A stretch of 64,000 bases of DNA from Gemmatimonadetes bacterium T265. Its GTDB lineage: Bacteria > Gemmatimonadota > Gemmatimonadetes > Gemmatimonadales > Gemmatimonadaceae. Position numbers and translations under genes: made by a program. The DNA lies in contig BPUI01000001.1 in assembly GCA_019973575.1 (NCBI GenBank), positions 124,001 to 188,000 on the forward strand, in the 5' to 3' direction. This document shows positions 52,756 through 61,717 of this stretch, one piece after another (the stretch's first letter is position 1; each line of letters opens with the position of its first letter). The notes under the pieces were generated by a model. The model saw nothing but the letters and a program-made list of their open reading frames with translations, had not been told where the DNA came from and did no database searches.

Positions 52756-52789
52756 CGTCCCGCCCCGGCGAGTGCCCCGACGCGCCGCG

Positions 52790-54148
52790 TCAGGCCGCGA
52801 GCCGCTCCGCGATCACGCCACGCACCCGGTCCGCGGCGACGCGGTCCTGCGCGAGCGTGTCGCGGTCGCGCACGGTGACCGTCCCGTCCTCGAGCGTCCG
52901 CCCGTCGACGGTCACGCAGAACGGCGTCCCGACCTCGTCCTGCCGCCGGTACCGGCGCCCGATCGCCCCCGAGTCGTCGTAGAACACCGGCACGTCGCGC
53001 CGCAGCTCGTCGGCGAGCCGGTGCGCGAACTCGGGCATCCCGTCCTTCTTCACGAGCGGGAAGACGCCCGCCTTGGTCGGCGCGAGCGCGGGGTGCAGCC
53101 CCAACACGACCCGCCCCTCGGCCTCGCCCGGGACGTCTTCTTCGCGGTACGCGTTCACGAGCGCCGCGAGCGTCACGCGGTCCGCGCCGACGCTCGTCTC
53201 GACCACGTACGGCACGTAGCGGCGGTTCGCGACCTGGTCGAAGTACTCGAGCTTCTTCCCCGAGTACTCCTGGTGTCGCGAGAGGTCGAAGTCGCCGCGG
53301 TGGTGCACGCCCTCGATCTCCTGGAAGCCGAGCGTGCCGCCGAAGTCGAACTGGACGTCGAACGCCGCGCGCGCGTAGTGCGCGAGCTCCTCGGGCGTGT
53401 GCCGGTGGAAGTGGAGCCGCCCCTCGCTCAGGCCTAACGACAGCATCCACTGCATGCGCTCCGCCTTCCAGTACTCGAACCACGCCATGTGGTCCGACTC
53501 CGGGTCGACGAAGAACTGCATCTCCATCTGCTCGAACTCGCGCGTCCGGAACGTGAAGTTCCCGGGGGTGATCTCGTTGCGGAACGCCTTCCCGATCTGC
53601 GCGATCCCGAAGGGGACCTTCTGCCGCGTGCTCTGCTGCACGTTGAGGAAGTTCACGTAGATCCCCTGCGCCGTCTCCGGGCGCAGGTAGACCACCGCCG
53701 CTGAATCCTCGAGCGGCCCCATGAACGTCTTGAACATGAGGTTGAACTGCCGCGGCGCGGTGAGCTCGCACTGCTCGAACTCGCCCGGGTGCCGGCTCGG
53801 CTTCCGCGGGCAGCGCGCGTCCTCGAGCTTGTCGGCGCGGAAGCGCCCCTTGCACGCCTTACAATCGACGAGCGGATCGACGAACCCCGCCACGTGCCCG
53901 CTCGCCTCCCACACGCGCGGGTGCATGAGGATCGCCGCGTCGAGCCCCTCGACGTCGTCGCGCATGCGGACCATGCTCTGCCACCAACGGTCCTTGACGT
54001 TCTTCTTCAGCTCGACGCCTAGCGGGCCGTAGTCCCAGACCGAGCCCGTCCCGCCGTAGATCTCGGAGGACTGGAAGATGAACCCGCGCCGCTTGCAGAG
54101 CGACACGAGCTTGTCCATGACGTCGGGCTGGGTGCTGGCGGGGGGCAT
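52790..54148 (-). CDS. glyS: Glycyl-tRNA synthetase (single-chain, alpha2 type)
   Basis: A 452-residue class II aminoacyl-tRNA synthetase. Residues near the N-terminus show [35 protein letters not shown], then [11 protein letters not shown], the motif 2 region [13 protein letters not shown]...[10 protein letters not shown] and [16 protein letters not shown], and C-terminal domain segments ([17 protein letters not shown]). A cysteine pair CKACKGRF is present. The ATG at 54146-54148 is chosen since it precedes the conserved core; an upstream GTG and an inner ATG at 54116-54118 are possible. The upstream leader holds the 14-bp repeat array. No T-box features were recognised. Confidence 0.94.
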   Translation of the reverse strand: MPPASTQPDVMDKLVSLCKRRGFIFQSSEIYGGTGSVWDYGPLGVELKKNVKDRWWQSMVRMRDDVEGLDAAILMHPRVWEASGHVAGFVDPLVDCKACKGRFRADKLEDARCPRKPSRHPGEFEQCELTAPRQFNLMFKTFMGPLEDSAAVVYLRPETAQGIYVNFLNVQQSTRQKVPFGIAQIGKAFRNEITPGNFTFRTREFEQMEMQFFVDPESDHMAWFEYWKAERMQWMLSLGLSEGRLHFHRHTPEELAHYARAAFDVQFDFGGTLGFQEIEGVHHRGDFDLSRHQEYSGKKLEYFDQVANRRYVPYVVETSVGADRVTLAALVNAYREEDVPGEAEGRVVLGLHPALAPTKAGVFPLVKKDGMPEFAHRLADELRRDVPVFYDDSGAIGRRYRRQDEVGTPFCVTVDGRTLEDGTVTVRDRDTLAQDRVAADRVRGVIAERLAA

Positions 54149-54228
54149 GACGGCTTGATGGGTCACGAGAGCGGTGACCCGGTAAGGTAGGGGGGATGGG
54201 CGGTGGGCCAAGGGCCGGGGGCGGCTAC

Positions 54229-54419
54229 GCTGTTGATCGCGCGCTGTTGATCGCGCGCTGTTGGTACGGCGCTGTTAATGCCGCGCTGTTGGTGGAACGC
54301 TGTTGATCCGGCGGCCCGCGCCGGCCGGCGGCAGCGCCGCCCTGACAGCGTTCCACCAACAGCGCCCTTCCAACAGCGCCCTTCCAACAGCGCCACACCA
54401 ACCGCGCGGCATCAACCGC
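54229..54419. repeat. Symmetric array of 14-bp units, six direct plus six inverted
   Basis: On the left arm GCTGTT (then usually GAT or GGT) recurs at 54229, 54243, 54257, 54271, 54285 and 54299, exactly 14 bp apart; on the right arm the inverted core AACAGC/AACCGC ends at 54349, 54363, 54377, 54391, 54405 and 54419, again exactly 14 bp apart. The array is symmetric about 54324, where the DNA is a GC-rich palindromic stretch (CCGGCCGG, 54321-54328). The fifth units (54285-54298 and 54350-54363) are exact inverted copies and, with flanks, make a perfect 21-bp stem (54283-54303 with 54345-54365) around a 41-bp loop. It lies between the YpdA-like gene and glyS, in no reading frame (14 is not a multiple of 3). 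Confidence 0.9.
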
Positions 54420-54446
54420 GCCCCACGCGCCCTGCCGTGCGACGCT

Positions 54447-55559
54447 CTACCGCCCGCCCACCGCCGAACTCAGCTCGGGCATCGGCACGTAGGTCGGCAG
54501 CGACACCCCCGTCAGGTGCCGCGCGACGAGCGCCCCGTGGTCCCGCCCGTTCTCGATGAAGATCCGGTTCGCGTTGTACCCCGACGCGATCACGCCCGCG
54601 ATGTACACGCCCGGCACGCTCGTCTCCATCGTCGCCGGGTCGTGCGACGGGATCCCGGTCTCGGGGTCGAGCGGGACGCCGAGCTGCTGCAACAGGCCGC
54701 TGTTCGGCAGGAACCCGGTCGTGAGGTAGACCAGCTTCGCCGGCACCACGCGCTCCTCGACGGGCAGCCCCGCGGCGAGCGCGTGCGCCGGGTCGCCGCG
54801 CTCGCTCACCATCACGCGCACGGACTCGGGCTCGATCGCCGTCACCCGCGCGTTCCACACGCCGCGGATCTGCCCCTCGCGGAGGCGCGCGCTCACGTCG
54901 GGCAGCACCCACGGCTTGATGTTCGGATCGAGCCCCGGTCCGAAGTGCACCATCGTCACCCGCGCCGCGGCCCGGTACAGCTCGAGCGCGGCGTCGACCG
55001 CCGAGTTCCCGCCGCCGACGACGACGACCTCCTGCTGGAACCCGTAGTGCCCCTCGTCGAAGTAGTGCGACACGTTCGGCAGATCCTCGCCCGGCACGCC
55101 GAGCCGGCTCGGCGTGCCGAAGTACCCGGTCGCGACGACGACCGAGCCCGCGCGCCACGCGTGCTCCACCCCGGTCGCCGTGCGCGAGCGGACGGCGAAC
55201 CGCGCGTCGTCCTCGTCGGACGGGTCTAACGCCGCGACCGAGACGACCTCTTCGTACTGGCGCACGTCGAGCTCGCAGTAGGCGGTGACCGTGCGGTAGT
55301 AAGCGAGCGCGTCGCGGCGGGTCGGCTTCTCGCCCGCGATCGGGAACGGCACGCCGCCGATCGCGATGCGTTCGGCGGTCGAAAAGAAGTTCATGTACGG
55401 CGGGTACGACGCGACCCCGCTCACCAGGCAGCCCCGGTCGAGCACGACGGCGCGCAGCCCCGCGCGCCCGCAGGCGATCGCCGCCGCGAGGCCGCACGGC
55501 CCCGCGCCGACGATGAGAACGTCCACACTATCTCCGCCCACGTCATGTCCTCCCGACAC
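54447..55559 (-). CDS. ypdA: YpdA-family FAD/NAD(P)-dependent disulfide reductase
   Basis: A 370-residue flavoprotein of the thioredoxin-reductase-like group called YpdA (putative bacillithiol disulfide reductase). FAD-binding VLIVGAGPCGLAAAIACGRAG (residues 14-34), VVATGYFGTPSRLGVPGEDL and VVVVGGGNSAVDAALELYRA (NADPH-binding) are clear, and the C-terminal VYIAGVIASGYNANRIFIENGR segment is characteristic. A single Cys sits in VGAGPCG rather than a CxxC pair, as is typical for YpdA. No bacillithiol synthesis gene (BshA/B/C) is in the window. It follows purA by 19 bp. Confidence 0.87.
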   Translation of the reverse strand: MSGGHDVGGDSVDVLIVGAGPCGLAAAIACGRAGLRAVVLDRGCLVSGVASYPPYMNFFSTAERIAIGGVPFPIAGEKPTRRDALAYYRTVTAYCELDVRQYEEVVSVAALDPSDEDDARFAVRSRTATGVEHAWRAGSVVVATGYFGTPSRLGVPGEDLPNVSHYFDEGHYGFQQEVVVVGGGNSAVDAALELYRAAARVTMVHFGPGLDPNIKPWVLPDVSARLREGQIRGVWNARVTAIEPESVRVMVSERGDPAHALAAGLPVEERVVPAKLVYLTTGFLPNSGLLQQLGVPLDPETGIPSHDPATMETSVPGVYIAGVIASGYNANRIFIENGRDHGALVARHLTGVSLPTYVPMPELSSAVGGR

Positions 55560-55578
55560 TCAGCCTCCGGGGCTGCCG

Positions 55579-56907
55579 TTACCGCGTCGCCCCGACACCC
55601 GCTCCCGCGTCGTCCAACGCGATGATCTGGTCTCGGCGGGTCCCCACGCTGACGTACGCGATCGGCGCCTCGACCAGTTCCTGTACCCGGTCGAGGTAGG
55701 CGCGTGCCTCGCTCGGCAGGTCGCCGAGCGTGCGCGCGCCACCGGTCTCGCGCCGCCATCCGGGGAACCACTCGTACCTGGGCACCGCGCGTTCCAGCGC
55801 GACCAGATCGCCCGGAAACTCCGTGTGCAGCTCGCCGTCCACGTCGTATCCGGTGCAGAGCGCGATGCGGTCGAGCGTGTCCAGCACGTCGAGCTTGGTC
55901 ACCGCGAACCCCGTCAGCCCGTTCACGCGTGTCGCGTACCGCGCGACGACCGCGTCGAACCAGCCGCAGCGCCGCGCACGTCCCGTCGTCGCCCCGAACT
56001 CGTTCCCGAGCCGCCGCACCTCCTCGCCGAGCGCCCCGGCGATCTCGGTCGGCAGCGGGCCGTTGCCGACGCGCGTCGTGTAGGCCTTCACGACGCCGAG
56101 CACCGCGTCGATCGCGGTCGGTGCGATGCCGACGCCGACCGACGCGCCGCCGCTCGTCGTCGAACTCGACGTCACGAACGGGTACGTCCCGTGGTCGACG
56201 TCGAGCAGCGACCCCTGCGCGCCTTCGAGCAGCACCGCGGCGCCGCTCCGGATCGCGCGGTGCACGGCGAGCCCGACGTCCTCCGCGAGGGGCAGCAGCC
56301 GCGGCGCGAGGCGCTCGAGCAGCGACATCGTCTCGTCGACGTCGACGCGGCGCGGGCCGCCGCCGGCCGCGAGTTGCCCCTTGGCAAGCTGCCCCGCCGC
56401 GTGCTCCACGCCCTTTTCGACGAGCGCGCGCAGCCGGTCCGGGTGCCGCAGGTCGAGCACCCGCACGCCGCGCCGCGCGACCTTGTCCTCGTACGCGGGC
56501 CCGATCCCGCGCCCGGTCGTCCCGATCGCCCGGCTCGCCGCGCTCTCCGCGTCGACGAGCTTGTGATAGGGGAGCACGAGATGCGCGCGCTCGCTCACGT
56601 ACAGCCGCCCTTCGACGTCGACGCCGTCGTCGACCAGCTCGTCGATCTCGTGGAAGAGCGTGTCGGGGTCGAGCACGACGCCGTTCCCGATCGCGCAGCG
56701 CACGCCGGGGTGCAGGATCCCGCTCGGGATCTGGTGCAGGACGAACGACGCCTCGCCGATGTGCACCGTGTGCCCCGCGTTCGCGCCGCCCTGGTACCGC
56801 ACCACCCAGTCGGCCCGCTCCGCGAGCACGTCGACGAGCTTCCCCTTCCCCTCATCGCCCCACTGCGCGCCGACGACGACGAGCGTGCGCGTCGAGGAAT
56901 CGAACAT
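55579..56907 (-). CDS. purA: Adenylosuccinate synthetase
   Basis: A 442-residue GTP-dependent ligase converting IMP and aspartate to adenylosuccinate, first committed step to AMP. VVVGAQWGDEGKGKLVD (P-loop with catalytic Asp), QGGANAGHTV, GTTGRGIGPAYEDK, LLEGAQGSLLDVDHGTYPFVTSS, RRCGWFDAVVARYA and TKLDVLDTLD are all present. The ATG at 56905-56907 starts MFDSSTRTLVVVG; an upstream in-frame start at 56955 is unlikely. It is the first gene of a purA-ypdA unit, preceded by the terminator of the M28 peptidase gene. Confidence 0.95.
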   Translation of the reverse strand: MFDSSTRTLVVVGAQWGDEGKGKLVDVLAERADWVVRYQGGANAGHTVHIGEASFVLHQIPSGILHPGVRCAIGNGVVLDPDTLFHEIDELVDDGVDVEGRLYVSERAHLVLPYHKLVDAESAASRAIGTTGRGIGPAYEDKVARRGVRVLDLRHPDRLRALVEKGVEHAAGQLAKGQLAAGGGPRRVDVDETMSLLERLAPRLLPLAEDVGLAVHRAIRSGAAVLLEGAQGSLLDVDHGTYPFVTSSSTTSGGASVGVGIAPTAIDAVLGVVKAYTTRVGNGPLPTEIAGALGEEVRRLGNEFGATTGRARRCGWFDAVVARYATRVNGLTGFAVTKLDVLDTLDRIALCTGYDVDGELHTEFPGDLVALERAVPRYEWFPGWRRETGGARTLGDLPSEARAYLDRVQELVEAPIAYVSVGTRRDQIIALDDAGAGVGATR

Positions 56908-56960
56908 GTCCCGTGCCCCTCTCTCGGTCTCGCCCGCGGGTCGGGCCCCGGGCATGGCTG

Positions 56961-56993
56961 AAACGCAAAAACGCCCCGGCGGGTCCGGGGCGT
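56961..56993 (-). terminator. Rho-independent terminator after the M28 peptidase gene
   Basis: ACGCCCCGG (56971-56979) pairs perfectly with CCGGGGCGT (56985-56993) over a five-base loop. On the minus strand the hairpin is followed by TTTTGCGTTT (56961-56970). It lies 66 bp past the M28 stop codon and 54 bp before the purA start, so it separates the two transcription units. Confidence 0.8.
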
Positions 56994-57058
56994 GGGCGTA
57001 ATCTAGCGGGACCCGGCGCTCGGCACTGCCGTTCCGTCGGGTTCCTGCCGCACCGCCC

Positions 57059-58210
57059 TCACCGCATCGCCCGCGCGAGCCCGGCCAGCAGCTCGGCCGC
57101 GGCGTGAATCCCGTCCCCCCGCAAATTCGCCAGCGTATCGCGCCGCGTGTGCACCCGCGCGAGGGTCGCCCACGTTCCCCTGCTTACCGTCACCGCCTCC
57201 CACCCCGCCGCCGCGAGCGCGACGGCGTCGACGAGGAGCCCCGGCGGGATCCGCCGCACGCGAACGCCCCCGCCCGCCGCGGCGAGCGCGCGCGCCGCGC
57301 CGGACGTTAGGCGCGCGCCGCGGAGCACCGTGAGCGGCCCCGCATCGTCCACGCCGTCGCAGTTGAGCGCGACGCCGGGCGCCCGCCCCGCCGCGCGCCA
57401 CCGCGCGGCCCACGCGCGCGCGCCGGCGAGTCCCAACTCCTCCGCGCTCGTCAGCAACACGCCCACGCGCACCCCGTCGCGCGCGAGCGCGGCGGCCGCC
57501 GCCAGCACCGCCGCGACCCCCGACGCGTTGTCCAGCGCGCCGTCCGACCGCGCGCCCACGGTCGTGAGCGCGACCGGCACCGCCGCGGCGACGCCTAACG
57601 CGCCGAGCGTCGTCCAGGCCCGACGCCCCGCGCGGGGCCGGCCCGTCGCGGCCGCGGCCCCCGCGAGCGCCGCCGTCGCGGCGCCGGCCGCGAGCGTGCC
57701 GACCACGCCGCCGACCCGCAGCGCCATCGGCACCGGCTGCGACTTCGAGTCGAGGTGCGCGACGAGCCACACCCGCACCCCGCGCCCGGGCGGGCCCCCG
57801 TCGTCGGCCGCGGGCCCGCCGCGCGGCACGGCGACGAGGTTCACCCCCTCGCGCGCGCCCAACCGGCGCCCGAGCACCCCCGCGCGCGCGGCCCACGCGC
57901 CCGCCGCGCCTAACACGGCGCCCCCGCCCGCGACCGCGGCCAGCGCGACGCGCGGCCGCCCCGCGCGCCCGGCCGCCGCCGCCGCGCCGAGCGTGAGCGC
58001 GGCCCAGACGCCGGCCGCGGGCGTCCCGTAGCGACCCGGCACGTCGCTGTAGCGGAACGGCACCTCGTGCACCGCGTACCCCGCGGCGCGCAGCGCGCCG
58101 GCCGCGTACCGCCGCGCGGCGGCCTCCGCCGCGCCGCCCGCCGGCCGCGGCGCGCGGCCGAGGGCGCGCAGGTGTGTCGCGCCGGCCGCCGCGTCCACGG
58201 CGGCGGTCAC
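57059..58210 (-). CDS. M28-family peptidase with membrane segments
   Basis: A 383-residue protein with a helix-rich N-terminal part and a hydrophobic middle (about residues 165-230), plus the zinc aminopeptidase residues VWLVAHLDSKSQ (zinc His/Asp), GALDNASGVAAVLAAA (bridging Asp), LLTSAEELGLAGARAW (catalytic and metal Glu) and a late VHTRRDTLANL (metal His). The VWxxAHxD variant replaces the usual GxHxD, but the rest is intact. Likely cleaves short peptides at the membrane. Start is GTG at 58208-58210, overlapping the TGA of the small gene upstream (GTGA). Confidence 0.82.
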   Translation of the reverse strand: MTAAVDAAAGATHLRALGRAPRPAGGAAEAAARRYAAGALRAAGYAVHEVPFRYSDVPGRYGTPAAGVWAALTLGAAAAAGRAGRPRVALAAVAGGGAVLGAAGAWAARAGVLGRRLGAREGVNLVAVPRGGPAADDGGPPGRGVRVWLVAHLDSKSQPVPMALRVGGVVGTLAAGAATAALAGAAAATGRPRAGRRAWTTLGALGVAAAVPVALTTVGARSDGALDNASGVAAVLAAAAALARDGVRVGVLLTSAEELGLAGARAWAARWRAAGRAPGVALNCDGVDDAGPLTVLRGARLTSGAARALAAAGGGVRVRRIPPGLLVDAVALAAAGWEAVTVSRGTWATLARVHTRRDTLANLRGDGIHAAAELLAGLARAMR

Positions 58211-58458
58211 GCGGCCCCGCCCTGATTCGGGAAGCCGGCCCGCACGCGGCGGCCGGGCGTGGTGTGCACGGGTTCGCGCCGGTCCGCCTTACCTGGCGCC
58301 GAGGCGGCGAGGACCACGCCGCGGTCGGCGGTGTTCCCACCCGCCGCGTCGCGACGGTTCGACGCGAGCACGAAGTCGCCGATCCGGCGGTCTAACGGTT
58401 CGGCATCGCTCCACCGCCCTCGCCCGACCGCGGCGACCGCACGCGCGCGACGCGTCAC
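58207..58458 (-). CDS. Small hypothetical protein flanked by GTGA junctions
   Basis: An 83-residue Arg/Ala/Asp-rich polypeptide: RARAVAAVGRGRWSD, then ERRIGDF-like RIGDFVLASNRRDAAGGNTADRG and a Pro/Arg tail. It starts at GTG 58456-58458, overlapping the dapA stop, and its TGA overlaps the GTG of the M28 gene. These two four-base overlaps, on both sides, make it a probable real gene. No family, membrane segment or motif is evident. Confidence 0.55.
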   Translation of the reverse strand: MTRRARAVAAVGRGRWSDAEPLDRRIGDFVLASNRRDAAGGNTADRGVVLAASAPGKADRREPVHTTPGRRVRAGFPNQGGAA

Positions 58459-59360
58459 GCGACTCCGCAGACCGCGACCCCCGCCGCCGCGAGCCGCTCC
58501 GCGATGACGTCCCGCTCCGCGTCCGTACACGGCAGCAGCGGCGCACGCGGCGCCGCACCCGCGAGTCCGACCAAGTCGAGCGCGCACTTGAGCCCCGCGG
58601 GCCCGTACGCCGCGACCACGTCGCGCCCGAGCGGCGTGAGTCGGTCCTGTGCCGCCCGCGTCGCCTCGGCGTCCCCACGCGCGTGTGCCTCGACGACCGG
58701 CAGCACGACACCCGGCGCGAACAGCGCCGCCGCGAGGATCCCGCCGCTCACGCCGAGCGCGAGCGCGGTCGCGAACGTCCCCGCGTGCCCCGTGAGCACG
58801 CGGAACGTCGGCCCCTGGCTCGCGAGGTAGCGTTCGAGCATCGGCAGGTCGCCCGCGCTGTCCTTCATCCCCGCCACGTTGGGATGCGCCGCCAGCTCGG
58901 CGACCAGCTCCGGCGACAGGGCGAAGTGCGCGTAGACCGGGATGTTGTAGAGGAGTACCGGCAGCGGACTCGCGTCGGCCACCACGGTGTAGTGAGCCCG
59001 TAACGCGTCGTCATCCATCCGCCGCGCGTAGTAGTGCGGGGCGACGACGAGCACCCCGTCCGCCCCGGCCCGCGCCGCGTCTCGCGCGCGCCGCACCGTC
59101 CCGCGCGTGCTCTCGCCGCCCACGCCGGCGATCACGGTGCCGTCCGCCCCGAGTTCGTCGCGCGCCCACTCCGCAAGCCGTACCCGCTCGTCGTCCTCCA
59201 ACAACGCCGCTTCACCGCTCGAGCCGGCCGTCACGACGCCGGCGAGGCCCGCCGCGCGGTGCGCGCGCACGTTGCGCCGGAATGCGTCGGCGTCGAGCGC
59301 CCCGTCGGCGTCGAACGGGGTCACGGCCGGCGCGTAGACGCCGGTGAGGGAGAGCGACAT
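58455..59360 (-). CDS. Dihydrodipicolinate synthase family aldolase
   Basis: A 301-residue class I aldolase with the DapA/NAL fold. APAVTPFDADGALD, VTAGSSGEAALLEDDERVRL (pyruvate carboxylate-binding, GSSGE instead of the DapA GTTGE), YYARRMDDDALRAHY, LLYNIPVYAHFALSP with the catalytic Tyr and GMKDSAGDLPMLERYL with the Schiff-base Lys are present. The GSSGE and NIPVYA features are closer to 4-hydroxy-2-oxoglutarate/keto-sugar-acid aldolases than to authentic DapA, so the pathway is uncertain. ATG at 59358-59360. The gene is 67 bp downstream of pilT. Confidence 0.85.
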   Translation of the reverse strand: MSLSLTGVYAPAVTPFDADGALDADAFRRNVRAHRAAGLAGVVTAGSSGEAALLEDDERVRLAEWARDELGADGTVIAGVGGESTRGTVRRARDAARAGADGVLVVAPHYYARRMDDDALRAHYTVVADASPLPVLLYNIPVYAHFALSPELVAELAAHPNVAGMKDSAGDLPMLERYLASQGPTFRVLTGHAGTFATALALGVSGGILAAALFAPGVVLPVVEAHARGDAEATRAAQDRLTPLGRDVVAAYGPAGLKCALDLVGLAGAAPRAPLLPCTDAERDVIAERLAAAGVAVCGVA

Positions 59361-59427
59361 GAACCGCGCGCGTGCGAGCCGTGGCCGCCGCCCCGCGGCG
59401 GCGCGGGCCCGGACTACGCGACGGCCG

Positions 59428-60636
59428 TCAGCCGTGCAAGAAGTCGAACGCGCCGGCGGCGGGCAAGCCGGCGACCGACGGTGCCCCCGCGCCCGCGACG
59501 ACCGGAGCGGCCGCAGGCGCGACGACCCCCGACGGGGTCGGCCCCGACACCGCGCCCCCCGCCGCGGGCACACCCGCCGCGTGCAGCATCCGGAACTGCA
59601 GCGCGAAGTCGGCCGGCCGCGTCGCCGCGGCGAGCGCGACGTCGTACGCCACCGCGCCGCCGCGCACGAGCTCCGCCAGGTGCTGGTCGAACGTCTGCAT
59701 CCCGTACTGCTGCCCCTCCTCGATCAACTCGCGCACTTCGCCCACGCGCCCTTCCACGACGAGGTCGCGGATTGCCGGCGTGACGACCATGATCTCCGCG
59801 GCGACGACGCGCCCCTTCCCCGACGCGCGCGGCAGGAGCCGCTGCGACACGACCGCGTGCAGCGACTCCGCGAGCCGCATCCGCACCACCGCCTGCTCGG
59901 CCGCCGCGAACATCGCCACCGTGCGCAGCACCGTGCTCTGCGCGTCCGGCGTGTGCAGGGTCGACAGCAGCAGGTGCCCCGTCTCGGCTGCCTTGAGCGC
60001 CGTGTCCACCGTCTCCGCGTCGCGCATCTCACCGATGAGGATCACGTCCGGGTCCTGCCGCAGCGCGGCCCGCAGCCCCGAGCGGAAGCTCTCCGTATCG
60101 ACGCCCACCTCGCGCTGCGTCACGCTCCCCTTGAGGTCCGCGTGCAGGAACTCCACCGGGTTCTCGAGCGTGAGGATGTGCTTCTCGCAGCGCGCGTTCA
60201 CGTGCCGGATCATCGCCGCGAGCGTGCTCGACTTCCCCGAGCCGGTTACACCCGTCACGAGCACCATCCCACGCTCCGCCTCGGCGATCCGCGCCACCGA
60301 CGCCGGCAGGCCTAACACGTCGAGCGTCGGGACTTCGTGCGGAATGAGCCGGAGCACCGCCGAGAACGCACCGCGCTGCCGCATGATGTTGACGCGGAAC
60401 CGCCCCACCCCCGCCACCGCGTACGCACAGTCGTAGTCGGTGAGCGCGTCGAGCGTCGCGCGCTCCGCCTCACCCGGCAGCAGCCGCTGCGCGATGGACC
60501 GCGTCTGCTCCGCCGTGAGCGGCTGGCGCGTCAGCGGCACGAGGCGCCCGTCGACGCGGGCGCGGAGCACGTCGCCCGCCTTGACGTGGAGGTCGGACGC
60601 GCCCCGCTCGACGGCGGCGCGGAGGATGGCGTCCAT
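59428..60636 (-). CDS. pilT: Type IV pilus retraction ATPase (PilT-like)
   Basis: A 402-residue hexameric secretion ATPase. It starts MDAILRAAVERGASDLHVKAG, has Walker A GVTGSGKS (129-136), an Asp box LTLENPVEFLH, Walker B LIGEMRD (200-206), and a His box LSTLHTPDAQ, and the retraction-type C-terminal part QRLLPRASGKGRVVAAEIM. The tail of about 50 residues is Ala/Pro/Gly-rich and ends AGAFDFLHG. Other pilus genes are not in the window. The start follows the 2-hydroxyacid dehydrogenase stop by four bases, so they share a transcript. Confidence 0.93.
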   Translation of the reverse strand: MDAILRAAVERGASDLHVKAGDVLRARVDGRLVPLTRQPLTAEQTRSIAQRLLPGEAERATLDALTDYDCAYAVAGVGRFRVNIMRQRGAFSAVLRLIPHEVPTLDVLGLPASVARIAEAERGMVLVTGVTGSGKSSTLAAMIRHVNARCEKHILTLENPVEFLHADLKGSVTQREVGVDTESFRSGLRAALRQDPDVILIGEMRDAETVDTALKAAETGHLLLSTLHTPDAQSTVLRTVAMFAAAEQAVVRMRLAESLHAVVSQRLLPRASGKGRVVAAEIMVVTPAIRDLVVEGRVGEVRELIEEGQQYGMQTFDQHLAELVRGGAVAYDVALAAATRPADFALQFRMLHAAGVPAAGGAVSGPTPSGVVAPAAAPVVAGAGAPSVAGLPAAGAFDFLHG

Positions 60637-60640
60637 GAGC

Positions 60641-61714
60641 TCAGTACCCGGCCTCGAGGTCGACGACGTTCCGGAGCGGCGCGCCGCGGTCCCAGCGCGT
60701 CCAGTTGTCGAGAAAGAGCGGCAGCATGCGCGACCAGAACCGCCCCGGCGACGTCGCCGACACGTGCGGCGTGATCAGCACGTTCGCCAATCCCCACAGC
60801 GGGCTGGCGGCCGGCAACGGCTCCTCGGCGAAGACGTCCAGCACCGCCCCGCGCAACCGGCCCGCGCCGAGCGCCTCGGTTAGTGCGGGCTCGTCGACGA
60901 GCGAGCCACGACCGGCGTTCGCGACGATCGCGCCCGTGGGCAGCAACCCGATCCGTCGCCGATCGAGCAGCCCGCGGGTCGCTGCCGTCGCCGGTGCCGC
61001 GAGCACGAGCACGTCCGCCTCGCCGAGCACCGCGTCGAGGGCGTCGGCCGCGACCACGCGCGCGAACCCGGGCGGCGCTCCCCCGCTCGCGTCCCGCCGC
61101 ACGCCGACGCACGTCGCGCCGAACGCGGCACACCGCGCGGCCACCGCCGCGCCGATCCCGCGCACGCCGACGATGACGACGCGGCACTCGCCCAGCTCGC
61201 GCGGTCGCGCGTCGCGTCCGCCCTCGCGCGGCTGCACCCACGGGGCCCGGTCCCACGTCGCGGCGCGCTGCTGCGCCACGGCCACGTCGAAGCCGCGCAG
61301 GAAGTGCAGGACGCCCCCGACGACGTGTTCGGCAATCGGGATCGCCATCACGCCGGCCGCGTTGGTGAGCTTGATGTCGCGGGCCGCGAGCGCGGCGCGG
61401 GGAAGCGATCCCACGCCGGCCGCGGCACTCTGCACCCACCGCAGCACCGGCGCCGTGTCGAGCAGCGCCTCGGAGATCCCGAACCCGAAGTAGACCTCCG
61501 CCTCGCGAACCGCCGCCGCGAGTTCCGGCGCGACCGACACGCCGCCGTCACCGTCGGAGATCGCCGGCGTCGCCACGATCTCGACGGACCACCCCGCCGG
61601 TGCCGCGTCGCGCAAGCGGTCGGCCGACTCTTCGTCGAGCGCCCAGCGCCGCGCCCGCGCGTTCAGGTCCACGACGAGCCGCCGTCCCGCGCGCGCGGGA
61701 GGCACGCGCGTCAT
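60641..61714 (-). CDS. D-2-hydroxyacid dehydrogenase family protein
   Basis: A 357-residue NAD(P)-dependent oxidoreductase. WVQSAAAGVGSLP, LTNAAGVMAIPIAEHVVGGVL, VVIVGVRGIGAAVAARCAAFG (Rossmann glycine motif), NAGRGSLVDEPALTEALGAGRLRGAVLDVFAEEPLP and NVLITPHVSATSPGRFW with the catalytic His are typical. A polar insert (RDARPRELGEC) precedes the Rossmann motif. Acts on 2-keto acids with unknown specificity. It starts 3 bases after the zinc-ribbon gene's stop. Confidence 0.88.
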   Translation of the reverse strand: MTRVPPARAGRRLVVDLNARARRWALDEESADRLRDAAPAGWSVEIVATPAISDGDGGVSVAPELAAAVREAEVYFGFGISEALLDTAPVLRWVQSAAAGVGSLPRAALAARDIKLTNAAGVMAIPIAEHVVGGVLHFLRGFDVAVAQQRAATWDRAPWVQPREGGRDARPRELGECRVVIVGVRGIGAAVAARCAAFGATCVGVRRDASGGAPPGFARVVAADALDAVLGEADVLVLAAPATAATRGLLDRRRIGLLPTGAIVANAGRGSLVDEPALTEALGAGRLRGAVLDVFAEEPLPAASPLWGLANVLITPHVSATSPGRFWSRMLPLFLDNWTRWDRGAPLRNVVDLEAGY

Positions 61715-61717
61715 CTG

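Noticed and set aside
54229-54419. CRISPR array
   Set aside because: The period is only 14 bp, units are inverted in the second half and there are no spacers of 25-40 bp.
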